Source: Barthelona sp. PCE
Taxonomy: Eukaryota > Metamonada: BaSk clade
Assembly: GCA_040285745.1 (NCBI GenBank)
Contig: JAUFOR010000004.1
Location: 806,001 to 870,000, forward strand
Length of the DNA stretch: 64,000 nucleotides
Direction: 5' to 3'
Both the position numbers and the translations under genes were made by a program. Below the pieces are notes generated by a model. It was not told the origin of the DNA, made no database searches, and saw nothing but the letters and a program-made list of their open reading frames with translations. This document shows positions 9,701-17,737 of this stretch, in pieces; position 1 is the stretch's first letter; the number at the start of each line of letters is the position of its first letter.

Positions 9701-12700
9701 TGGGAATTGTTATTGTTCTTGTGGTCAGTCCTTATATTTTATTTGGTGACCGAAAGAAGTTAACAAGAAATTGGCGCAAAATGTGTTCATTACTTTGTGT
9801 TATCCTTATTTTTGAAATGGCAATCGTCACAATCAGTATTGAGAAATGGTTCTTTAATTCTGCTATTGGTGGTTTCCTCATTAAATACTTCAATCTTGAT
9901 TCGGCTGTAACACGTGACTACGTTTTTGATTTTGCAATGTTTACTATCTTCTGTTGGGTCCTTAACTCACTATCTTTCAAGAAGGTGCTCATGTCGAACA
10001 CCGACGGTAACACCAAGATCGAAAACATTGATGATACACAACACAAGAAATTGACCAATCACGGTTGTTCTGAAGCTTTCTTACGTGTTTATGGTATTGA
10101 TAGCGATGATAGCATTGTTGCGTATGAGTATGACAGTGACATAATCCCTGAATTTTTTACTTACAGAGAGATACCGATGAAGAACAAAAAGTCAGTACGA
10201 ATTATAACTGGTTTCCTCATCAATTCCATACTCGTGTGTGTTTTCGTTTTAGGAACATTCAGACATTCGTTCATTGCCCTGGTTTATGTTTGTCTTTCTC
10301 TTGTTTGTTTCCTTCAAAATCAAACGCAAAAAATTTGGAAATGGTTGCGTATTTCTAATTTCGCTGCAATCTTTTTGATTTATTTCCGTCAATATCTTTC
10401 TTTTGACAACGCATGGTTGGACATCATTGGTATGCGTAAGATGTCAATCTATGATCTGTCAACCATCACGGATGGATACACTGGAGTTTTCTTAGATGTT
10501 CTCATGTTTGCACTCTTAACAATCCAACATAGAGTTGTCGTCAGTCAACACATGGCTGCCACGCAGGAGTTCCACGAGAACGAAATGACGTTGGCCAGAG
10601 AACGCGGAAATAAGTATATTTCTGGTCTTTTACATGATCATCAACTCCGTCAAAACAATGAAGTTTTACGTAACAACGCTCAAAAAGAGCGCCTGGATCG
10701 AGTTGCTTTACAGATGGAGAAGCTGCAGACGAAGCTATCGATCAAGGAAGAGCATCACTCTGAAACCGAGTCTGAACATGAAGAAAATGTTGAGCATGTG
10801 TCTACGGAGGTTGTTAAGGCGTTTGACCCATTGAGTCCGTTCAATCTTGATGTCAATGATGACGATGAAGAAATGTCTTTCAAAGAGCGCATTTTGTCAT
10901 TCATTACCATAAGACTTCTCAAGATTATTCATGTCACCGAGGGTGAAACCCTAAAGGAGGCATTCTACCGCACTTTATTCCAGATGACCGACGTTTTCTG
11001 TTATATTGTTATTGGTTTCTTCCTCTTCTTCCGTGGTTCTTTAATGAATGCCATCATTCCCTTCTTTACTTTCATGTATGCTGTTTTCCAACGTCCCAAG
11101 GTCTCACCCAAGTTCTGGAAGTTCGTCATGATCACATTATTCGTGTATATCGTTGCACACTACATTATTCAGTTCCCGTTCATTTGTGTGTGTAGAATTC
11201 ATCATTCTCAAGGCATCGGACTGGAGTATAGGATGGGACTTGACACGTGTACCACATGTATTCAATCAACTGCTGGTGTCTCACTAATTCACCAGTTCCC
11301 ATATATGCTGGGTTTGACAAAATTCAACGATGCGTTCTGGAAACTCGTATGGCCTGAAATGGCAACGCTCTTCATGGTAATTTTCCATCGTACCATCGCA
11401 TTACGTTACGGTGTGTGGGATACAACCGACAGCGCTCACTACTTTGAACATAGCATTGATGTTGAGGAAATAGAAAAAACAGCAGACGATGAAGAAACGA
11501 ACCCCAATACATTCATCATTTGGTGTAAGAAGTTGTGGGTGAACATTAAGACTATGTTCACTTATAAACCTTCGTGTTTCCAAGGTGTTGATCTTTACAT
11601 TCCGATGTTTATCATTGATTTCCTTACGCTTTTAGTTCTACCATTCGCTGTCACATCAAAGAAGTCTTTGGAAGGTGTTTCAAGCAGTTTCCTACCTGGT
11701 ACATTTGTTGTATCCCTGCTTGTGTTCTTCCTTATGATTATGGTTGATAGAGTGCTATATTTCAGACAATCTAACAAGTGGAAGCGTCAGTATCTAACTG
11801 GATCTGTCCTATTAGGCATTCTTTTATGTGTTGTTCTTGGTCCTCGTGCTGCTAATATTCTACCGAATGAATCACTGTCTTTGAGATTTGTGCTTTTGCT
11901 TCGATGCATACATGCACTCATTTCAGGTTTTCAGCTCAAATATGGTTTCCCCAGTTATACAAAGGGTAACTTTGTAATGAGGAACAATGATGGAGTTCAC
12001 AATATATTACACACCGCATTCACAAGTGTTCCATTTGTTTATGAATTGCGTGTCATCCTTGATTGGACATTCAGCGACACAGTTCTTGATTTCTTTGAAG
12101 AACTGAAATTCCAGGACATTTTCCACACCATTTTCAAACGAGAATGTGCTGTGGAGAAATTGAAACAGAACCCCGAGATTAAGAACGAGAAGCAAAAGAT
12201 TCTCACAAAAATCCTTTTTGGTGGAACACTTCTTTTACTCGTTATACTACTTCTATTTGGACCATTGTTTGCTTTCTCAAGTATAAACCCGACTAGTCGA
12301 CTCAACCCAATTACTGGACTTTCTATGTCAATAAGTATTAACAACTACTATCCTATATATGCAAACTCTCGAGCTGCAGAAGTTACACCAGTAACCTTTG
12401 AAGAATTACAAGCACAAGTCCGGAAAAATTCGTTCTTAGCCGCTGCAGAACCACGTGACGTTTTTAAGATAAAAATGTTTAAGGACAGTGAGAAGGTTTG
12501 GGCTATTACACCTCCTAACCGTGAAGCCCTAGTTGAATCTCTGAACAATTCAAAAATTGACGGTGATAATGTTGTATGGGTGACATATACATTCGAAAGA
12601 GAGTTTCCTGATGATCATAAATCCGTAGTTACATCTGTTCCTCAGCCTCTTAATGTCCAGCAGTCTAAAAGATTTGCTGAATGTATTGAGATAGGCAGAT

Positions 12701-13203
12701 CAGTCGAAACTATTGATTTTAATCTTGTTCCCAAGTATTTCTACCTGCCACTCTCTGGTGACGTTAAGAATTCTGCACCTTACAAACACTATGTTCAATT
12801 CGAGCACCATGTCAGTATGGGTGGTGAATACTTTTCATTTATGGATACAATGACGGATGACGGTGTTGATATCTACGTTTGGAGCATGGAATCAAGTCAA
12901 GGTCTTGATAAATACCTTTCTAATGGTCTAATTGGTTTCTACACTGGTTTAGTTCTTGTTGTCTGGCGTGCTATCCATGGTTTCGTGGTCAATAAGCACC
13001 CTAAGATTCCCTATGAGGATTTACAGAACCCTACCAATATTCTTTCTCTGTGTAACGATCTGCTACTCGTACGTGACAGTGTTGTTGGTCCTAATTGCGC
13101 TTTTGAAAGTGAAGAAGATAAACTAAAAGCAGAACGACGTATTTACGAACTTCTTCTAAACATTTATCGTTCCCAGAGCGCATTGGTTGCTTTTGGCAGT
13201 TAA
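6772..13203 (+). CDS. PIEZO: Piezo mechanosensitive cation channel
   Basis: The first in-frame ATG is at 6772 (MSEFEELLEQ); the upstream in-frame codon is only TTG. The 2,143-residue product has dozens of hydrophobic segments in clusters split by charged loops, as expected for the Piezo blade of four-helix repeats. A long charged, helical cytosolic stretch lies near residues 1260-1365. The C-terminus has the hallmarks of the family: an RLNPITGLSMSI-type segment opening the extracellular cap, a large non-membrane cap domain (about 1850-2050), a last hydrophobic pore helix, and the tail PYEDLQNPTNILSLCNDLLLVRD, close to the conserved C-terminal domain of animal and plant Piezos. Length is near the usual 2,100-2,800. 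It forms a trimeric force-gated channel in the plasma membrane in animals. No introns or breaks were seen. Confidence 0.93.
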   Translation: MSEFEELLEQDNTPITNTETRFSMVYYIFLHFIRVVMALLPSGAIFVIGKYPYNVNQHYWTGFIMLFSFFPPFLLTLFHKDKTTYGNVRRKLAIFILVLLVLVQGAAYYQYNKKEALGSFQVIDFNIFLIINGYFICLLLIYIIFLSFIKKKICPVKFFDEEHVKKTINEDVEEDKSGKSLRFAFSDAPILTIFVFCALIFWIGEWYYRYAIYATAAAFFFALFHIKESENLDENQYNEFYSVGRSLDFPTKLAFLSLLIAALLSTIKTNFSGIISDEVDMLRIGRGVGVWIGVCYLLSSYTKRRRTNWVRVVLKYSVGKLSRTLYSIVFFTFFIFNSYILMYPLFILGIFLTIIKDKVHLKITKLLLGVMIFAAAFINTSKSIDSKYSEPAISLLENDKLLITLISFICIVFSFFLLCERKQLQKSTSTEPTKINSLILYLVRNNLAMTFGSFHFIVMVVVYVFSMLQMTFITYFYLIVLVIFCIKPSLAREHFGVFLLIFSVSVCAMFPFMSYTRFDRLEKFCQMEDDFCGNIGLYVEYKSDDIPLVKPIFWIVINMGMCIYGVIQRESNGWAKVLGNMEFDIMKHPTFITFMTHFMKIIERLKGIGHRLFETLFMSSLMISGFGFPTSLINGVYLLLLVLNLPYYRAMMRKETTKQKNGLKVFTWIFAFIVPIARFLVQIPLIGYTLIDWSRKFEAINLRDIGLIVYDSNDRIIGLLPTLVTFLLSSYRFRFKHVDENSLLSVEADHESLEISVDESEQEENEEKWYDAVLSFWNVCWDMIKKGSMFVWKMIVVVLGPSLYIAVAYFLSKDLVWWGKSSYLDLTAMTILCLFQLSSDPIKRRKFSYLVFLLLVVQILCDYVFQMRFLELDQFIWLSDILKYGVGCRLIDRSWENSYFYVFSSTIRYRGWLVIISLAGYLLSFERFNTVLVINMKAVASWKDNIKHIFSLLMPCYGSDIVVCASLLLAFYNRSLLGIVIVLVVSPYILFGDRKKLTRNWRKMCSLLCVILIFEMAIVTISIEKWFFNSAIGGFLIKYFNLDSAVTRDYVFDFAMFTIFCWVLNSLSFKKVLMSNTDGNTKIENIDDTQHKKLTNHGCSEAFLRVYGIDSDDSIVAYEYDSDIIPEFFTYREIPMKNKKSVRIITGFLINSILVCVFVLGTFRHSFIALVYVCLSLVCFLQNQTQKIWKWLRISNFAAIFLIYFRQYLSFDNAWLDIIGMRKMSIYDLSTITDGYTGVFLDVLMFALLTIQHRVVVSQHMAATQEFHENEMTLARERGNKYISGLLHDHQLRQNNEVLRNNAQKERLDRVALQMEKLQTKLSIKEEHHSETESEHEENVEHVSTEVVKAFDPLSPFNLDVNDDDEEMSFKERILSFITIRLLKIIHVTEGETLKEAFYRTLFQMTDVFCYIVIGFFLFFRGSLMNAIIPFFTFMYAVFQRPKVSPKFWKFVMITLFVYIVAHYIIQFPFICVCRIHHSQGIGLEYRMGLDTCTTCIQSTAGVSLIHQFPYMLGLTKFNDAFWKLVWPEMATLFMVIFHRTIALRYGVWDTTDSAHYFEHSIDVEEIEKTADDEETNPNTFIIWCKKLWVNIKTMFTYKPSCFQGVDLYIPMFIIDFLTLLVLPFAVTSKKSLEGVSSSFLPGTFVVSLLVFFLMIMVDRVLYFRQSNKWKRQYLTGSVLLGILLCVVLGPRAANILPNESLSLRFVLLLRCIHALISGFQLKYGFPSYTKGNFVMRNNDGVHNILHTAFTSVPFVYELRVILDWTFSDTVLDFFEELKFQDIFHTIFKRECAVEKLKQNPEIKNEKQKILTKILFGGTLLLLVILLLFGPLFAFSSINPTSRLNPITGLSMSISINNYYPIYANSRAAEVTPVTFEELQAQVRKNSFLAAAEPRDVFKIKMFKDSEKVWAITPPNREALVESLNNSKIDGDNVVWVTYTFEREFPDDHKSVVTSVPQPLNVQQSKRFAECIEIGRSVETIDFNLVPKYFYLPLSGDVKNSAPYKHYVQFEHHVSMGGEYFSFMDTMTDDGVDIYVWSMESSQGLDKYLSNGLIGFYTGLVLVVWRAIHGFVVNKHPKIPYEDLQNPTNILSLCNDLLLVRDSVVGPNCAFESEEDKLKAERRIYELLLNIYRSQSALVAFGS

Positions 13204-13215
13204 TAATAATATAAT

Positions 13216-13222
13216 AGTAAAG
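13216..13222 (+). terminator. Candidate poly(A) signal AGTAAAG
   Basis: It lies 13-19 bp after the Piezo stop codon. The form recalls the AGTRAA signal described for Giardia. Confidence 0.3.
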
Positions 13223-13233
13223 AATATATACAA

Positions 13234-13240
13234 ATTTACA
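13234..13240 (-). terminator. Candidate poly(A) signal TGTAAAT
   Basis: It lies directly after the stop codon of the minus-strand coiled-coil gene ending at 13242, inside the 38-bp convergent gap. Confidence 0.35.
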
Positions 13241-13241
13241 T

Positions 13242-14903
13242 CTACTTAAAATGATAAGAAGGTTTAGCAACTTTTAGGGGTGTACCTGCAGCTCCATTTT
13301 TCTTCCTGTGACTCAGACTGATTGATTTCTTTCCCCACTGCTTTGAATCAGATAAAACCTTGTTTGAAAATGGTCTTTGCAATCCAATTGCTAGTGTGCT
13401 CAAATGTGTCTTTTTTGGTGTTACAAAAGGTGTTTGAATCTCATCAGAAACTGTTTGCACCCCAATGGAAGATACAGAAGCTGTGTTCACTCGATCGTTT
13501 TGCTCAAACACAGATTTCTTAACAAAATTATACGCATCCATGTTGAGATGTGATAAAATCTTCTGTACAATACTCTTAAGAAGCACTTCCTGTTGGAAAG
13601 TATTGGTTAGCCCGAAAGAATCATTGGGTTTCTGCGTCATCAACTCCTCCATTGCTTTCTTCTCACTTTTTGAAAGAGACCCATACACACCGGTGAACTC
13701 CACACGTTCTTCCGATGAAGTTGCGTTTGGTAATGTGTGAACGTTTGAACGCATCTGTTCTTTTCTCTCGTACGACAAGTTCTCGCTACTAAGGAAATCA
13801 TATGGATGATACCCAAGATGGACCAACAGCCTCTGTATCAGGGATTGGATCACACCCTCCTGTTCGAAGTCTTCAAGCCTCTCAAGCTCACGCACGCTAC
13901 AGCTGTTAAGGTGAGACAACACAATATTCTCTAACTCACTCAATTCATTGTGCGATGTGATTGGTATGGGCTTCTCGCTCTTCATCACATCAATTTCAGC
14001 AGATAATTCAACTATTCTATGATCTTTTTCAGCCAAACTCTTGGCCTGCATCTCCTGCTGTACCACCATCCCACTATGGATCTTTCGTAACACAGCCTCG
14101 AGGATACTAGTCTGCCTAGCTGCCTCGCTACTCCTTTCTTGTTCCAGCTCCAGATCAGTCTGCAGTTTCTCTATCAACTTCACATTCTTCTCGTTTGTCT
14201 GATACAATTCTTCAATTTCCCTTGTTACAAGGCTCAGTTCTTGAGAAAGCTGCTGGTTTTCAAGAAGTGTACGACGCATAACATCATTAAGCTGTTCATC
14301 TGTAAACTTCTCCTCCTTAGCAGCTCTGACTTTGTTTTTTGCATCCAAGAGGATTTTATCCTTCTCCTGATACCAACGGCGCTCCAAGCCATCAATCTCA
14401 TCCTGATGTTCTTTTCTCTCTTTGGTCAGAATACTCTCCAAATTTTTGATATCATCTTTTAACTTCGGGATTATCTCATGAGCATGTCGCAACTCGTTAA
14501 GATGTTTTTCAAACTGCTCATGGGACTCCTTTAACTCATTCTTCAGAGCATCTTTATCAGAATTGATATTCTCTATCTGTTTGTTGAGATCTTCAATATT
14601 CCTTGTTAAGTCCTGCTCCTTTGTTTTGAGAGCCATTGTCCTCTGTTCATGCTCACGGTTGAGTTTGGATAACTGATGTTGCAAATGCTTAATAGTTTCA
14701 TGTGTGGTTTCGCTTTCGGTAGCTATATTGACCTCGCTCTTCGATATCTGTTCCTCGAGCTGAGATATTCTGTTTTTAGCTCTTGAAAGTTCTGATTTAG
14801 CTGCAAACACTTTCAGATTCATCTCTTCACGAATTTGATCGATATCGACCTCACCCTTACCCTTGCCTTTGGACTCGCCTTTTGCTTTGCGTTTTCCTGG
14901 CAT
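13242..14903 (-). CDS. Coiled-coil protein, possibly basal-body (BBOF1/DUF4515-like)
   Basis: The 553-residue product starts with a short Lys/Gly-rich basic leader (MPGKRKAKGESKGKGKG), followed by near-continuous heptad-rich coiled coil over about residues 25-325. Then come two copies of a short helical element ending LVHLGYHPYDF and LSHLNMDAYNF (about 375 and 475), and a basic C-terminal tail. The basic leader plus long coil resembles BBOF1-type ciliary proteins, but that is only a resemblance. The ATG at 14903 is clean; the gene diverges from another coiled-coil gene across only 62 bp, suggesting co-expression. Confidence 0.65.
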   Translation of the reverse strand: MPGKRKAKGESKGKGKGEVDIDQIREEMNLKVFAAKSELSRAKNRISQLEEQISKSEVNIATESETTHETIKHLQHQLSKLNREHEQRTMALKTKEQDLTRNIEDLNKQIENINSDKDALKNELKESHEQFEKHLNELRHAHEIIPKLKDDIKNLESILTKERKEHQDEIDGLERRWYQEKDKILLDAKNKVRAAKEEKFTDEQLNDVMRRTLLENQQLSQELSLVTREIEELYQTNEKNVKLIEKLQTDLELEQERSSEAARQTSILEAVLRKIHSGMVVQQEMQAKSLAEKDHRIVELSAEIDVMKSEKPIPITSHNELSELENIVLSHLNSCSVRELERLEDFEQEGVIQSLIQRLLVHLGYHPYDFLSSENLSYERKEQMRSNVHTLPNATSSEERVEFTGVYGSLSKSEKKAMEELMTQKPNDSFGLTNTFQQEVLLKSIVQKILSHLNMDAYNFVKKSVFEQNDRVNTASVSSIGVQTVSDEIQTPFVTPKKTHLSTLAIGLQRPFSNKVLSDSKQWGKKSISLSHRKKNGAAGTPLKVAKPSYHFK

Positions 14904-14965
14904 GAAAAAGCTGAAAATAGTGAAAAACGCTTGTTATTGTATATTGTCTTCTTCTCAATGCTGTT

Positions 14966-16510
14966 ATGTCATTGAAATCAAAGTTATCTCGGAAAGCCTC
15001 CGACTTTAGACGGCCAGTTTACGATTTTGGTCACAATGTAACACCAGAATATGAACTTGAGTTTAAGACCATCATTTCAGAAGTTATAGAACCACACCAC
15101 TGGGAAACAGGAGTTTTGGGGGATGTTAACAAATCCAAATTCGAAAAATGCACCAAAAAGCTGGATTCTACTTTGAATAAGCTAGAAAAAGCAAGCAGGG
15201 CTGTTGTTGATCTTCAAGCAAGGATCGAAAACGTTCTATCGACAGATTTACGGGAAGGATTAATCAGCACTGTTGGTTTATTAATGAGTACTGTAGCAGA
15301 CTTGCGAAATCCAATCATGAATCTACATGAACTTGCTCAATTGGCACTTGTACCACAAACATCCATACAGGAGCAGATTAACAAGCTACTTTTGGACGTG
15401 AATAGATCTTTAACAGATTCATCATTCCTCAATGCTCGAACGAGGAAATTGGCCAGTACACTAAAGAATAATTCACTTTTAATTAAAGACCTGAAGCAAG
15501 AACGAGGCATGTACAATTGGGTGAAGCTTATGAAGTCCTATGTTCGCAAACAAGAAGTTGAAAAGCTGAAATTAAAACTTGAAGTATCAATTGAGCAGAA
15601 TAGGGGTTTAAAGATAAAACTCAGGGAGAACGATCTAGACGGCGGTAACACCGAACGCACAGCGCATAAAGAAGATCTGGAAGTTGATAAAACAGTCAAA
15701 AAGAATGAGTTTGATGCAAGCAGGAACTATTACATGCCACCGAAAACACCAAACTCTCCTCGACCGAGGACCCCGAGAACCCCCATCCCAGTGCTTCCAC
15801 GAACGCCGTTGGATGGTCGCCCAAGGTCAAGCCCAATATCAGATTATTTCACAGCAAGACCAAACAGCAAGGGTAGAGTTTTTCCCAAAACGCCGAATAA
15901 CAGTGTTGTTCGTGACGTATCAACCCAGACGAAGCCTCTAATGAAGAAAGAAAAGAGCTCGAAGAAATTTAAGCGGAAAAAGAAGAAGCCCAGTCAGATC
16001 GCACAGCGTCTTTCCGAAATGAAGCACAATTTGTTGGAGGAAGTTAACAGCACAGTAACACGTGGAGTCAAGAAGCCTTCCTCGGGTAGACCAAGTAGTG
16101 TCCCATATCTACGAAAGCCAAAGGGGGATCCACTCGACAACTGGTCACGATTGGTCAAGGGTATGCGCCGTCATAATATGTTCAACATTATCCTTGATTA
16201 CATTCACAAACGGAATACACGGGAATTGGACGTTGTCATGCCATCAACTGCTTCATCATTTCAAACCGATGCAAAGAGACCGTTTAAGAAATTTGTTCCC
16301 AAAACATATGGTGAGAGGGAAACAATGTCGCCCACAGCTATGAATTTTTTTAGTCATCAAGGAAAAGACTCTAACCGAAAAGATTCTGCTGCATTGCCTT
16401 CGACGCCGAGTGTAGCGGGTAAAAAAGTTAAAAAATCAAAAGATAAGCAGAGGATCAAGAGACAAAAGTCAATGGATGATGACATTAAAGTGATGTGGGC
16501 TACCAAATAA
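14966..16510 (+). CDS. Coiled-coil and basic Pro-rich hypothetical protein
   Basis: The 514-residue product has an N-terminal globular/helical half (about 1-215), ending in a coiled coil (EVEKLKLKLEVSIEQN). A disordered stretch (about 250-345) follows with repeated Thr-Pro and Pro-Arg motifs (PRPRTPRTPIP, LPRTPLDGRP), then a strongly basic region (KKFKRKKKKPSQIAQR) and a basic C-terminus. Basic, Pro-rich, TP-site-rich regions are common in microtubule-associated proteins, but no family is recognised. The ATG at 14966 sits 62 bp from the divergent coiled-coil gene. A TGTAAATA motif follows 12 bp after the stop. Confidence 0.65.
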   Translation: MSLKSKLSRKASDFRRPVYDFGHNVTPEYELEFKTIISEVIEPHHWETGVLGDVNKSKFEKCTKKLDSTLNKLEKASRAVVDLQARIENVLSTDLREGLISTVGLLMSTVADLRNPIMNLHELAQLALVPQTSIQEQINKLLLDVNRSLTDSSFLNARTRKLASTLKNNSLLIKDLKQERGMYNWVKLMKSYVRKQEVEKLKLKLEVSIEQNRGLKIKLRENDLDGGNTERTAHKEDLEVDKTVKKNEFDASRNYYMPPKTPNSPRPRTPRTPIPVLPRTPLDGRPRSSPISDYFTARPNSKGRVFPKTPNNSVVRDVSTQTKPLMKKEKSSKKFKRKKKKPSQIAQRLSEMKHNLLEEVNSTVTRGVKKPSSGRPSSVPYLRKPKGDPLDNWSRLVKGMRRHNMFNIILDYIHKRNTRELDVVMPSTASSFQTDAKRPFKKFVPKTYGERETMSPTAMNFFSHQGKDSNRKDSAALPSTPSVAGKKVKKSKDKQRIKRQKSMDDDIKVMWATK

Positions 16511-16522
16511 CTTAATATTGAA

Positions 16523-16530
16523 TGTAAATA
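16523..16530 (+). terminator. Candidate poly(A) signal TGTAAATA
   Basis: It lies 13-20 bp past the stop codon at 16510, and it recurs after several other genes here. Confidence 0.4.
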
Positions 16531-16578
16531 AATCTCCTAACTAAATAATGTAGACTTGAACACACCATCGTTATGAAA

Positions 16579-16586
16579 TATTTACA
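16579..16586 (-). terminator. Candidate poly(A) signal TGTAAATA
   Basis: It lies 18-25 bp past the stop of the G-beta gene on the minus strand. Together with 16523-16530 it gives each of the convergent genes its own copy inside a 93-bp gap. Confidence 0.4.
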
Positions 16587-16603
16587 TGCTACGTTGCTAT
16601 ACG

Positions 16604-17692
16604 TTATGCCCAGATGCGAATTGTGTTATCCCATGATGCACTTGCAACACACGATCCATCTGGAGAAGTACGAAGACTGGAAATGGAATGTTGATGACCG
16701 GCCAGTGTCTGAACACAATTACCCTTTAGTGTATCAAAGACGAATATCAAACTCGATGTGCCGTTGCTCTGATCGTTATTACCTGAAGCAAACAGCAATC
16801 GACCACTCTGAGAAAAAGATATTGATGTGAATGGGATTCTCTTCGTTACGTTAACCGGCTTAAAGAAATGCAATGCCTGCTTGGCCCGTAAATCAAATAA
16901 ACCGCATGTACCATCGTCACAAGCACTGCCAAAAACATAATTATTATTCTTCAAGAACGCTACATTGTTGATCGGTGCATCATGACCTCCAAAAACGCCT
17001 TGACATTGCGATGTACGGGTGTCCCAGAGTCTGATAGTCTTATCACTACCTGCTGAAATGAAAAAATCTGTGTTGTTTTGGGGGGTAACGCTAAGAACAT
17101 CACCTGTGTGTCCTAAATACGTTGAAGAAGCACAAGACTGATTGAGGTCCCACAAGCGACATGACATGTCTGCTGAACCGGAGATTAATCTATTTGAGCC
17201 CATATACTTAATGGAAAAGCACATTGAACTGTGACCACTTAATTCAGAAAGTTTATATCGATCAGAATCTATCTCTGACGTCCTTGTTCTCAACCGCTGC
17301 TCCACGTCAAATATTAATATACGTTTTAATACACCTGCAACTGCAGCTGTTTTTGAATCTGGACTGATAGCAGTGCTCAATAACCACTTGGATCGGGCGT
17401 TCAGTGTATGTATTAATTGAGACTCAAAAGCGTCCCAAATTCGAATTGTGGAATCCTGTGAAACACTAATAAGATGTCTAGAATCTCTCATCCAATCAAT
17501 ACTGTATATCTTTGACTGATGCCCCTGTAGGATTCTCTGGCAGCCCAGCATTGTGGTATTAGCTAAATTGGTACATTGAGGACTTGTGATGTTAAGGTAT
17601 GGAATATCTCGTTTTGCATTAGATACTCTATCTATATCGCGAATGAGCTGCTTTATCTCATCAGCACACTGCTTGAACTGATCTGAGCTCAT
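16604..17692 (-). CDS. Heterotrimeric G protein beta subunit
   Basis: From the ATG at 17692 (MSSDQFKQC) the product has 362 residues. An N-terminal helix (about 1-45), which in G-beta pairs with G-gamma, leads into seven WD40 blades: LQGHQSKIYSIDW, LSGHSSMCFSIKY, YLGHTGDVLSVTP, FGGHDAPINNVAF and LAGHQHSISSLRT mark blade starts. The sequence follows canonical G-beta closely (SKWLLSTAISPDSKTAAVAG; DDGTCGLFDLRA; final ASWDNTIRIWA). It should act with G-alpha and G-gamma under a receptor at the plasma membrane. An in-frame ATG at 17731 exists but would add 13 hydrophobic residues foreign to the family, and lies on the far side of the ACCCTTTCC motif at 17693-17706. Confidence 0.88.
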   Translation of the reverse strand: MSSDQFKQCADEIKQLIRDIDRVSNAKRDIPYLNITSPQCTNLANTTMLGCQRILQGHQSKIYSIDWMRDSRHLISVSQDSTIRIWDAFESQLIHTLNARSKWLLSTAISPDSKTAAVAGVLKRILIFDVEQRLRTRTSEIDSDRYKLSELSGHSSMCFSIKYMGSNRLISGSADMSCRLWDLNQSCASSTYLGHTGDVLSVTPQNNTDFFISAGSDKTIRLWDTRTSQCQGVFGGHDAPINNVAFLKNNNYVFGSACDDGTCGLFDLRAKQALHFFKPVNVTKRIPFTSISFSQSGRLLFASGNNDQSNGTSSLIFVFDTLKGNCVQTLAGHQHSISSLRTSPDGSCVASASWDNTIRIWA

Positions 17693-17706
17693 GGAAAGGG
17701 TAAAAA
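17693..17706 (-). promoter_or_regulatory. Initiator-like ACCCTTTCC motif, adjacent to ATG
   Basis: The minus strand reads TTTTTACCCTTTCC immediately before the G-beta ATG at 17692. If it marks the transcription start, the 5' leader would be almost nil, and the upstream ATG at 17731 would be excluded from the mRNA. Confidence 0.45.
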
Positions 17707-17737
17707 TAATGTAAACACTTTTTCTCTTCATTTAAAG

